In this document: in pieces, positions 40,642 to 47,712 of the stretch | Position numbering within the stretch: the first letter of the stretch is position 1 | Layout: the number at the start of each line of letters is the position of its first letter | Made by a program: the position numbers and the translations under genes | Source: Kineosporia aurantiaca JCM 3230 | Lineage (GTDB): Bacteria > Actinomycetota > Actinomycetes > Actinomycetales > Kineosporiaceae | Length of the DNA stretch: 64,000 bases | Direction: 5' to 3' | Assembly: GCA_000719025.1 (NCBI GenBank) | Contig: JODP01000006.1 | Span: 620,001 to 684,000, forward strand | Notes under the pieces: model-generated | Databases searched by the model: none | The model's input: the letters and a program-made list of their open reading frames with translations, nothing else | Told to the model about the DNA's origin: nothing

Positions 40642-40788
40642 ATGCCTCTTTGGCTGATTCTGATCATCGTCGGTGTCGTCCTGGCCGTTGTCGGCTTCGG
40701 TGGCGTCGGCCAGCTGCTCATCTGGATCGGCGTGGTCGTGCTGATCGTGGGTGCGGTGCTCGCGCTCGTCGGCCGCTCGAGGGTGTAA
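40642..40788 (+). CDS. 48-residue membrane protein
   Basis: The ATG at 40642 opens a short frame: MPLWLILIIVGVVLAVVGFGGVGQ followed by a second hydrophobic segment and ending GRSRV. Two membrane helices joined at a Gly-rich turn resemble the small hydrophobic proteins common in actinobacteria (a GFGG turn as in DUF1328-like proteins). A GGAGCGG lies seven bases before the ATG, and a terminator hairpin follows, so it is a real independent transcript. Stress-linked membrane roles are only a guess. Confidence 0.7.
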   Translation: MPLWLILIIVGVVLAVVGFGGVGQLLIWIGVVVLIVGAVLALVGRSRV

Positions 40789-40823
40789 CGCGCTCGTGCC
40801 AGCCGTCCGACCGCGGCCCAAGA

Positions 40824-40865
40824 TCGTGGGTGCTACCTGTGAAGGTGGCGCCCACGAGGCGTTTT
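40824..40865 (+). terminator. Rho-independent terminator after the 48-residue membrane protein gene
   Basis: A 14-base stem with two G-T wobbles (40824-40837 with 40844-40857), a six-base loop and a short GTTTTG tract at 40861-40866 give a classic terminator. It separates the small gene from the leader of the NlpC/P60 gene. Confidence 0.78.
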
Positions 40866-41133
40866 GGGGCCCGGTCGAGGGGGTCGGCCCGGATTCATGG
40901 CGGGAGACCGGGAATCTCGGCCGGACGTGGGTGGGGGCATCGGGCGTCCGGACCTTTTCGGGTCGGCTCTACGAACCTTGGTTATCTCCCGTCACAGGGG
41001 GACGCTGGTGGTGAGGGCCGAACGGGTGTCACCCGGGTGGGCTAAAGGCTTTGGGGGCGGCTGCCGAACTCCGCTGTGAAAACGCGGCGACGCCCCAGAT
41101 GCGGGGACGCCCGTAAGGCGGAGAGGCGGCGAC
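40866..41133 (+). promoter_or_regulatory. Long, possibly structured leader of the NlpC/P60 endopeptidase gene
   Basis: About 270 bases without a gene. The last 75 bases contain GCCGAACTCCGC and, further on, CCCGTAAGGCGGAG, whose CTCCGC/GCGGAG arms pair around inner GC-rich hairpins, placing GGAGAGG as ribosome-binding site at the end of the stem. Cell-wall hydrolase genes of actinobacteria often carry c-di-AMP riboswitches, and GCCGAAC is reminiscent, but the other conserved blocks are not found here. Treat it as an unassigned candidate leader. Confidence 0.35.
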
Positions 41134-42429
41134 GTGCGACGACGAGCAGGGCTATCAAGAGCACGATTGAGGACGCGGGACACGGCTGTGGTTCTCGCGC
41201 TGGCTGCCGTCCTGGTCGGCGGTCCGGCGCTGAGTGCGGCCGCGGACGACCCGATCCCCGGTCAGGACGACGTGCGCCGAGCCCAGCAGCACGCCGACGA
41301 CGTGGCCGACCGGGTGGCGGCGATCCAGGCGCAGCTGCGGGCCTCCCAGGCCCGCGTCGATGCGGCCAACACCGCGCTCAGTGAGGCGGCCGAGGACTAC
41401 GACTACGCCCAGGTGAAGCTGCACGAGGCGGAGAAGGCCGCGGACTCCGCACAGGCGGTGGCCGATCAGGCGAAGAAGCGGCTGGACGGGGCTCAGGCGC
41501 AGGTCGGCAAGCTCGCCGCGCAGGCCTACCGGACCGGCGGCCAGCAGCTGTCCGGGCTGGACGTGCTGCTCTCCCCGAAGGGCCCGGAGGACGTGCTCGA
41601 GCGCGCCTCGATGATGCAGATCCTGGCTGGGCAGCGGCAGCAGGTGATGCGCAGCGCGGATTCCGCCCGGGTGGTCGCGAACAGCCTGACCGCCCAGGCC
41701 GAGCAGGCGCTGAAGCGCCGCCAGGCCGCCGCCGAGGCGCTGGCCAAGGCCAAGCAGGTCGCCGAACAGCGAGCCGCGGCGGCCCAGCAGGCCGTGGCGG
41801 CCGACACCAAGCAGAAGAACCGGGCCCTGGTCGAGCTGGCCTCGGCCCGGCGCACGTCGGTCCGGATCGAGAGGGCGCGCGAGGAAGGGCTGCAGAAGCA
41901 GGCCGAGGAGCGCCGCGAGGCCGCGGCCCGGGCGGCGGCCGCAGCTGCCGCCCGACAGGCTGCGCAGCAGCCCTCCAGCGGCTCGTCGGGCGATTCTTCG
42001 GGCAGCTCGTCCGGCAGCACCGGGGGATCGTCCGGGGGCGGCGGCTCGTCCAGCGGCAGCAGCTCGGCCGGGTACTCCGCGGTCAGCTGGGCCAAGGGCA
42101 AACTCGGCCTGCCCTATCTGTGGGGCGGCGACGGCCCGGGCAGCTACGACTGTTCCGGCCTGGTGATGCAGGCCTGGGCCCAGGCCGGCGTGGCCCTGCC
42201 GCACTCGTCCCGGCTGCAGTACTCCTCGGTCGAGCACATCTCGTACTCCAGCCTGCGGCCCGGTGATCTGCTGTTCTTCGCAACGAACCCGGCCAACCCG
42301 GACACCATCCACCACGTGACCATGTACATCGGGAACGGCCAGATGATCGAGGCGCCGTACACCGGGGCCTACGTCCGGATCGTCCCGGTCCGCAGCTCCG
42401 AGGCGATGCCCTACGCCGGGCGTCCCTAA
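41134..42429 (+). CDS. Secreted NlpC/P60 peptidoglycan endopeptidase with coiled-coil domain
   Basis: A 431-residue secreted protein: signal peptide (residues 1-36, cut near ALSAAADDP), a long coiled coil (about 40-265; repeated Ala/Gln/Lys/Glu heptads), a Ser/Gly-rich linker (about 268-308), and a C-terminal NlpC/P60 domain with YDCSGLVMQAW (catalytic cysteine near residue 339) and HHVTMYIGNG (histidine near residue 390). RipA/RipC-like enzymes of this form cut the D-glutamyl-diaminopimelate bond and are held inactive by or recruited through the coiled coil, often with FtsX. The GTG at 41134 is preceded by GGAGAGG. Confidence 0.9.
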   Translation: MRRRAGLSRARLRTRDTAVVLALAAVLVGGPALSAAADDPIPGQDDVRRAQQHADDVADRVAAIQAQLRASQARVDAANTALSEAAEDYDYAQVKLHEAEKAADSAQAVADQAKKRLDGAQAQVGKLAAQAYRTGGQQLSGLDVLLSPKGPEDVLERASMMQILAGQRQQVMRSADSARVVANSLTAQAEQALKRRQAAAEALAKAKQVAEQRAAAAQQAVAADTKQKNRALVELASARRTSVRIERAREEGLQKQAEERREAAARAAAAAAARQAAQQPSSGSSGDSSGSSSGSTGGSSGGGGSSSGSSSAGYSAVSWAKGKLGLPYLWGGDGPGSYDCSGLVMQAWAQAGVALPHSSRLQYSSVEHISYSSLRPGDLLFFATNPANPDTIHHVTMYIGNGQMIEAPYTGAYVRIVPVRSSEAMPYAGRP

Positions 42430-42450
42430 TTCACAGCCGACCCAAAACAA

Positions 42451-42485
42451 ACGCTGCGGGTGCCCCCGAAGGGGCCCCGCAGCGT
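42451..42485. terminator. Bidirectional terminator between the NlpC/P60 gene and ppa
   Basis: A GC-rich stem (ACGCTGCGGG at 42451 pairing with its complement ending at 42485, with one small bulge) and a CGAA loop lies between converging genes. On the minus strand it is followed by TTGTTTTGG, so it is strongest for ppa. Confidence 0.8.
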
Positions 42486-42499
42486 CCTAAGACAAAAGA

Positions 42500-43003
42500 T
42501 CAGTGGTACGTGCCGGCGGCCTTCGCGTCGATCAGCCGCTGACGGGACTTCTCGATCTCGATCTCGGCGGCGGCCTTGTTCGCCCACGCCGCGTCCTCGA
42601 CCGACTTGCCCGGCTCGAGGTCCTTGTAGGTCTCGAAGAAGTGCTGGATCTCCAGGCGGTAGAACTCCGGGACGTCGTCCAGATCCTGGAAGCTCGCCAT
42701 CCGCGGGTCGCCGGAGGGGACGCAGATGATCTTGTCGTCGCCGCCCTTCTCGTCGCGCATGTGGAACATGCCGATGGCCCGGCTCATCACCAGGCAGCCC
42801 GGGAAGGTGGGCTCCTCCAGCAGCACCAGGGCGTCCAGCGGGTCGCCGTCCTCGCCCAGGGTGTTGTCGATGAAGCCGTAGTCCGCCGGGTAACGGGTGG
42901 CGGTGAAGAGCATGCGGTCCAGGCGGATACGTCCGGTCTCGTGGTCGACCTCGTACTTGTTGCGCTGTCCCTTGGGAATCTCGATGGTGACGTCGAAGTC
43001 CAC
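42500..43003 (-). CDS. ppa: Inorganic pyrophosphatase
   Basis: A 167-residue family I pyrophosphatase. The metal-binding signature D-G-D-P-L-D is present (GEDGDPLDALVL near residue 53), with VTIEIPKGQRNKYEVD at the start and KVDHFFETYKDLE-like IQHFFETYKDLEPGK near residue 120. It splits pyrophosphate released by biosynthesis. The GTG start is preceded by GGAAGG. It is divergent from dacB, as in mycobacteria (Rv3628 and Rv3627c from memory). Confidence 0.95.
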   Translation of the reverse strand: MDFDVTIEIPKGQRNKYEVDHETGRIRLDRMLFTATRYPADYGFIDNTLGEDGDPLDALVLLEEPTFPGCLVMSRAIGMFHMRDEKGGDDKIICVPSGDPRMASFQDLDDVPEFYRLEIQHFFETYKDLEPGKSVEDAAWANKAAAEIEIEKSRQRLIDAKAAGTYH

Positions 43004-43072
43004 GGGTATTCGCTACCTTCCGGCATGTGAGTTGGCGGCCAAGACTATTCTCGAACCGATGGAACATGGGTT

Positions 43073-44515
43073 GTGACCGGCGTGTCTGACGTCACCCAGC
43101 GGACGGCCCGGCGGCTGGTGCTCCGCCTCTCCGTCGTGCTCGCTGTTCTCGTCGCCGCACTGATCGTCGCTCTGACGGTACTGGGTCCGTTCGGACATCG
43201 GCAGTCCACCTCCCCCCAAGGGGCGATCACCGCGGCCGAGGCCACCCAGGTGCCCGGAGCAGCGCTGCCCGCCCAGGAGGCCCCCGAGGTGCTGCCCACG
43301 GTGGGGGACGACACGCCCGAGGTGTCCGCGACGAAGCTCACACAGCGGATGCGTAAGTTCATGACCGCCAAGAAGCTCGGCAAGTCGGTCTCGGTGGACG
43401 TGCTCGACCCGCTGACCGGCGAGCACCTGCTCAGCCGGGCCGCCGGCGCCGCCCGCACCCCGGCGTCCACCACCAAGCTGCTCACCACCACGGCGGTGCT
43501 GTCCGCGCTGGGGGCGCAGAACACCATCACCACCTCGGCGGTGGGCGAGGGCAAGACGGTCTACCTGGTCGGCGGCGGCGATGTGCTGCTGGGGGCCGGT
43601 AAGAGCAATCAGGACGTGGTGGACGGGCACGCCGGGCTGACCACCCTGGCCGAGCAGACCGCCACCGCGCTGAAGGCCTCGGGCACCACCAGCGTGCGCG
43701 TGGTGCTCGACGACACGCTGTTCCAGGGTCCGGCGATGGCGGCCGGGTGGGACCAGTCGGACGTGGACAACGGCTACGTGGCGCCGATCTACGCGGCCGA
43801 GATCAGCGCCGGCCGGCTGCGCGTGGGCAACTACGTGCCGCGCTCGAAGGATCCGGGTCTGGCGGCCGCCCAGTCGTTCGCCAAGGCGCTGGTCCGGCTG
43901 GGGATCAACGTCTCGCACAAGATCACCCGGGGGGCCGCGGCGTCGGACGCGGCCCCGCTCGGCTCGGTGCAGTCCGCCCCCCTCGGCGATCAGGTCGAGT
44001 ACCTGCTCAACCACAGCGACAACACGGTGGCCGAGGCGCTCGGCCGGCTGGTCGCGATCAAGCGCGGGGTGGGCGCGAAGTTCACCGACGTCGGCCCGGC
44101 GGTGCTCGGCGAGCTGGCCGAGAAGGACGTGCCGGTGGCCGGGACCAAGCTGGCCGACGGCAGCGGCCTTTCCGCTGAAAGCAGAATCCCGGTCCGGACT
44201 CTGACCGCGGTGCTCGCCCTGGACGCCGGGCCCAAGGGCACCGGGTTGCGCCAGGTGCTGACCGGCATGCCGATCGCCGGGGTCTCCGGCACCCTCGAGG
44301 AGCGCTTCCTGGAGCCCTCCGAAAAGGACGCGACCGGCCTGGTCCGGGCCAAGACGGGCACCCTCAGCGGGGTCAGCTCGCTGGCCGGCACGCTGGTCGA
44401 CGCGGACGGCCGGTTCCTGGTCTTCGCGGTGATGGCCGACCAGGTGCCCTCCACCGCCGGGGCCCGGGAGGCCCTGGACGCGTTCGCCGCCCGACTCGCC
44501 GGGTGTGGTTGCTGA
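43073..44515 (+). CDS. dacB: D-alanyl-D-alanine carboxypeptidase/endopeptidase (PBP4 type)
   Basis: A 480-residue family S13 penicillin-binding protein. One N-terminal membrane helix (about residues 17-40) anchors it outside the cell; the active-site motifs are S-T-T-K in ASTTKLLTTTAVL (near residue 137), S-D-N in HSDNTVAEALG (near 316) and K-T-G in RAKTGTLSGVS (near 428). It removes the terminal D-Ala or cuts D-Ala-diaminopimelate cross-links. The GTG at 43073 or GTG 43082 could start it. It is followed by the DUF2342 protease gene, tilS and hpt in a conserved actinobacterial order. Confidence 0.92.
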   Translation: MTGVSDVTQRTARRLVLRLSVVLAVLVAALIVALTVLGPFGHRQSTSPQGAITAAEATQVPGAALPAQEAPEVLPTVGDDTPEVSATKLTQRMRKFMTAKKLGKSVSVDVLDPLTGEHLLSRAAGAARTPASTTKLLTTTAVLSALGAQNTITTSAVGEGKTVYLVGGGDVLLGAGKSNQDVVDGHAGLTTLAEQTATALKASGTTSVRVVLDDTLFQGPAMAAGWDQSDVDNGYVAPIYAAEISAGRLRVGNYVPRSKDPGLAAAQSFAKALVRLGINVSHKITRGAAASDAAPLGSVQSAPLGDQVEYLLNHSDNTVAEALGRLVAIKRGVGAKFTDVGPAVLGELAEKDVPVAGTKLADGSGLSAESRIPVRTLTAVLALDAGPKGTGLRQVLTGMPIAGVSGTLEERFLEPSEKDATGLVRAKTGTLSGVSSLAGTLVDADGRFLVFAVMADQVPSTAGAREALDAFAARLAGCGC

Positions 44516-44586
44516 GGGATTCTCAGGGTTGTCTCGGGGGGTGACTCCGGACGCCTGTCTCACCCGGATGCCCGTACCGTTGGGAC

Positions 44587-45693
44587 ATGGCAGCGGATCC
44601 GCAGAACGCCCATTCGAATCAGGTGGCTCCCGAGCCCGTCGACACCATGGTCAACTGGGATCTGGCGGCCCGGACGGCGGCCCGGGTCGGCAAATCCGGG
44701 CCCGAGGTCAGCACCGCCGAGGCCCAGGAGATCGTCGGGCAGCTGCGGCAGGCCGCGATCACCGCGCACCCGCACGTCCAGGCGGTCACCGGGCTGCGGA
44801 CCAACCCCGGCGAGGGCGTCTTCGTGGTGGACCGGCCGGGCTGGGCCAAGGCCAACATCGCGGCCTTCCGCTCGCTGCTGGCCCCGGTGATGGCGGAGCT
44901 GAAGCAGAAGAGCGAGGAGCGCGGCAAACCGCTGCCCGGCGCCCGGCAGAGCGCGATCGGCGCCCGGGTCACCGGGGCCGAGATCGGTGCCCTGCTCGGC
45001 GTGCTGTCCAGCCGGGTGCTCGGCCAGTACGACGCGTTCGCCAGCCCCGGCCGGCTGCTGCTGATCGCGCCCACCATCGTCGCCGTCGAGCGCGACCTCG
45101 AGGTGGACCCGACCGACTTCCGGCTCTGGGTCTGCCTGCACGAGGAGACCCACCGGGTGCAGTTCACCGCCTCCGACTGGCTCACCGACCACCTGCTGGC
45201 CGAGGTCCGCGGGCTGATCAGCGAGCTGATGCTGGAGCCCGGCCAGGTGGCCGACCGGTTCGGCCAGGCGCTGCGCGGGCTGCCGGACATCATCCGCGGT
45301 GACGGCGACGGGCGCTCGGTGCTGGACGCGGTGCAGACCCCCGAACAGCGCCGCCGGCTGGCCCGGATCACCGCGGTGATGTCGCTGCTGGAGGGTCACG
45401 CCGACGTGATCATGGACGACGTGGGCCCCCAGGTGGTGCCCACGGTCGCGGTGATCCGCCAGCGCTTCACCCGGCGGCGGGCCGGGCGCGGGGCGATCGA
45501 CCAGGTGCTGCGCCGGCTGCTCGGGCTGGACGCCAAGGCCCGGCAGTACGCGGACGGGGCCAAGTTCGTCCGCGGGGTGGTCGACGAGGTCGGGATGGAC
45601 GGGTTCAACGCGGTCTGGACCTCGCCGCAGACCCTGCCCGAGCCGGAGGAGATCCAGGACCCGAAGGCCTGGGTGCGCCGGGTGCACGGCTGA
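44587..45693 (+). CDS. DUF2342 zinc-dependent metalloprotease-like protein
   Basis: A 368-residue protein of the DUF2342 family (often labelled coenzyme F420 biosynthesis-associated). The HEETH motif (residue about 190; LHEETHRVQF) and the later E in SLLEGHADVIMDD fit a zincin-type metal site: two histidines and a downstream glutamate. The protease substrate is unknown. The stop is followed after three bases by the tilS start, so they are co-transcribed. The ATG at 44587 is seven residues shy of nothing conserved; length is typical. Confidence 0.88.
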   Translation: MAADPQNAHSNQVAPEPVDTMVNWDLAARTAARVGKSGPEVSTAEAQEIVGQLRQAAITAHPHVQAVTGLRTNPGEGVFVVDRPGWAKANIAAFRSLLAPVMAELKQKSEERGKPLPGARQSAIGARVTGAEIGALLGVLSSRVLGQYDAFASPGRLLLIAPTIVAVERDLEVDPTDFRLWVCLHEETHRVQFTASDWLTDHLLAEVRGLISELMLEPGQVADRFGQALRGLPDIIRGDGDGRSVLDAVQTPEQRRRLARITAVMSLLEGHADVIMDDVGPQVVPTVAVIRQRFTRRRAGRGAIDQVLRRLLGLDAKARQYADGAKFVRGVVDEVGMDGFNAVWTSPQTLPEPEEIQDPKAWVRRVHG

Positions 45694-45696
45694 GCC

Positions 45697-46788
45697 ATGC
45701 CGGACGACCTCACCGCGGTTCACGTTGCGGTGCGGGACTGTTTGCGCGAGGTGGCCGGGCTGGTGCTGGTGGCCTGCAGCGGAGGGCCGGACTCGCTGAC
45801 CCTGGCCGCGGTGACCGTTCGCACGGCCCAAGCGCACGGGTTCCGGGCGGGGGCCGTGGTGGTGGATCACGGATGGTCGGCCGAGGCGTCCGCAGCCGGG
45901 GTCCGGGCGGCTGAGCAGTGCCGTGAGCTCGGGTTGGATCCGGTCGAACTGCTGATGGTGGACGCCGGTGGGCCCCGTGGGCCTGCTGGGTCGGCTGGGT
46001 CGGCTGGGTCGGCTGGGTCGGCTGGGTCGGCTGGGTCGGCTGGGTCGGGTAGCCATCGGGGCGCTCGGCGGATCGGGGGGCCGGAGTCGGTGGCCCGGGA
46101 AGCCCGGTATGCCGCCCTGCAGGGCGCTGCGGACCGGCACGGGGCCGCTGCGGTGCTGCTCGGGCACACCCTGGACGATCAGGCCGAGACCGTGCTGCTC
46201 GGCCTCGGGCGCGGTTCAGGAGCGCGCAGCCTGGCCGGGATGGCCGAGCGGCGGGGGGTGTTCCGCCGGCCCCTTCTCGGCCTGCGCCGGGATCTGGTGG
46301 CCCGGGCCGGGGCTGCCCTCGGCCTGCACCCCTGGCACGATCCCGCGAACGACGACCCGGCCTACACCCGGGTGCGGGTCCGGCGGCTGGCCGGAGAGCT
46401 GGAGAAGGCGCTGGGGGCGGGCACGGCCGAGGCGCTGGCCCGGAGCGCGGCCCTGCTGCGGGAGGACGCCGACGCGCTGGATGCCCTGGCCGCCGACCTT
46501 CTGGACCAGGCCCTCCTCGAACCCGGAGCCACCCCAACTTCCCCCGTGATCATGCAATTCCGCCCGCGCGAGCATGCACCGGCAGGGCTGGAGATCGCCG
46601 TGCCCCCGATTCGGGCCGCCCTGCCCGCCGTCCGGCGGCGGGCCCTGCTCCGGGCCGCCCGGCAGGCCGGCTGTCCGGGCGGGGCGCTGAACCACCGGCA
46701 CGCCCTGGCCCTCGAGCAGCTCCTGATCACCGGACGTGGTCAGGTCGCTCTTCCCGGTTCCGTGCTCGCCGGGGTGGTCCGAGGGTGA
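45697..46788 (+). CDS. tilS: tRNA(Ile)-lysidine synthetase with two repeat-derived insertions
   Basis: A 363-residue N-type ATP pyrophosphatase. The PP-loop S-G-G-P-D-S is at residue about 29 (VACSGGPDSLTLA), followed by VVVDHGWS, HTLDDQAETVLLGL and RPLLGLRR. TilS turns C34 of the AUA-reading tRNA-Ile into lysidine and is essential. Two odd stretches lie in surface positions: a (Gly-Ser-Ala) repeat near residues 97-118, from seven 9-base units at 45986-46048, and a TSPVIMQFRPREHAPAG stretch near residues 282-298 encoded by a member of the TGATCATG repeat family. The frame stays intact, so the protein is probably functional. Confidence 0.9.
   Translation: MPDDLTAVHVAVRDCLREVAGLVLVACSGGPDSLTLAAVTVRTAQAHGFRAGAVVVDHGWSAEASAAGVRAAEQCRELGLDPVELLMVDAGGPRGPAGSAGSAGSAGSAGSAGSAGSGSHRGARRIGGPESVAREARYAALQGAADRHGAAAVLLGHTLDDQAETVLLGLGRGSGARSLAGMAERRGVFRRPLLGLRRDLVARAGAALGLHPWHDPANDDPAYTRVRVRRLAGELEKALGAGTAEALARSAALLREDADALDALAADLLDQALLEPGATPTSPVIMQFRPREHAPAGLEIAVPPIRAALPAVRRRALLRAARQAGCPGGALNHRHALALEQLLITGRGQVALPGSVLAGVVRG
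45986..46048 (+). repeat. Seven-copy 9-base repeat in tilS
   Basis: Seven perfect tandem copies of CTGGGTCGG (45986-46048) encode an Ala-Gly-Ser repeat in TilS between the PP-loop domain's DHG segment and the HTLDDQ motif. Because the unit is a multiple of three, copy-number change would lengthen or shorten the loop without breaking the gene. Confidence 0.95.
46546..46578. repeat. TGATCATGCA repeat copy inside the tilS coding sequence
   Basis: GTGATCATGCA at 46546-46556 is identical to units of the 7875-7946 cluster, and the following 22 bases (to GCGAGCATGCA at 46568-46578) align with the next unit of that cluster apart from a few substitutions. The direct half of the element is therefore present in a gene, translated in the PVIMQF-REHAP frame. 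Confidence 0.85.
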
Positions 46789-46905
46789 CCCGGGCCTCAG
46801 CCGCCGGGCGGGGGCCCGAGTCGGCCTCCGTCGCCGGATTGTGGCAGGCTGAAGTTCCGCCGGATCCGGCGTGACGCCCCCCTTCCGAACGCACCTGGGA
46901 GATTC

Positions 46906-47460
46906 GTGGACGCCTCAGACATGGGGTCCGACCTGGAGAAGGTGCTCCTTACCGAGGAGCAGATCCAGAGCCGGCTGGTTGAGCTGGCCGCGCAGATCGA
47001 GCAGGACTACGCCGGGCAGGACGTGCTCCTGGTCGGTGTGCTCAAGGGCGCCATCATGGTGATGGCCGACCTGACCCGGACCCTGCACCGCAGCTTCGAG
47101 ACCGACTGGATGGCGGTCTCGTCCTACGGCTCCGGCACCAAGTCCTCCGGGGTGGTGCGGATCCTGAAGGATCTGGACCGCGACATCAGCGGCCGGCACG
47201 TGCTGATCGTCGAGGACATCGTCGACTCCGGGCTCACCCTGTCCTGGCTGATCGCCAACCTGGGCTCGCGCGGACCGGCCTCGGTCGAGGTCTGCACGCT
47301 CCTGCGGAAGCCGGATGCGATGAAGGTGGACCTCAAGGTCCGCTACGTCGGGTTCGACATACCCAACGAGTTCGTGGTCGGCTACGGCCTCGACTACGCC
47401 GAGCAGTACCGCAACCTGCGGGTGGTGGGCACCTTGGCCGAGCACGTCTACTCGAGCTGA
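46906..47460 (+). CDS. hpt: Hypoxanthine phosphoribosyltransferase
   Basis: A 184-residue purine salvage enzyme. The PRPP-binding motif VLIVEDIVDSGLTL is near residue 99, the flexible loop SSYGSGTKSSG near residue 72, and the base-recognition region KVRYVGFDIPNEFVVGYGLDY near residue 145. It converts hypoxanthine or guanine and PRPP to IMP or GMP. The GTG at 46906 gives normal length. It lies between tilS and ftsH as in many bacteria. Confidence 0.95.
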   Translation: MDASDMGSDLEKVLLTEEQIQSRLVELAAQIEQDYAGQDVLLVGVLKGAIMVMADLTRTLHRSFETDWMAVSSYGSGTKSSGVVRILKDLDRDISGRHVLIVEDIVDSGLTLSWLIANLGSRGPASVEVCTLLRKPDAMKVDLKVRYVGFDIPNEFVVGYGLDYAEQYRNLRVVGTLAEHVYSS

Positions 47461-47712
47461 GCGTTCGGCCCCGGAAAGCTGTGAGCACGAAGTGGGCGGA
47501 ACAGGAGGAGGTCCTCCTCCGTTCCTCTCATAGCTGCCCGCCGGTTGCCCGGGTATCTGTGAACGGGTGACCGTCCGCAGCGGCGACAAGCAGCAAGATG
47601 TACACGGCCGACCGGGTTGACACAGGTAGGTCTGTGGGCATCGGTGTACCGTCGTCCTATTGAGCACGAGCAGGAGGGTCGGGGCCGTATTGGCCCCAGG
47701 TGAACACACGGC

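Noticed and set aside
40866..41133. c-di-AMP (ydaO-type) riboswitch call
   Set aside because: Only GCCGAAC and the terminal arm resemble the consensus; the GGGGTGAATC-like and CAGCTAACC-like blocks I expect are not found, and the paired domain is too short. Kept only as an unassigned leader.
45405..45420. GTGATCATGGAC in the DUF2342 gene as another repeat copy
   Set aside because: It lacks flanking pyrimidine-rich spacer and a second unit, and codes for conserved VIMDD residues, so it is probably coincidence.
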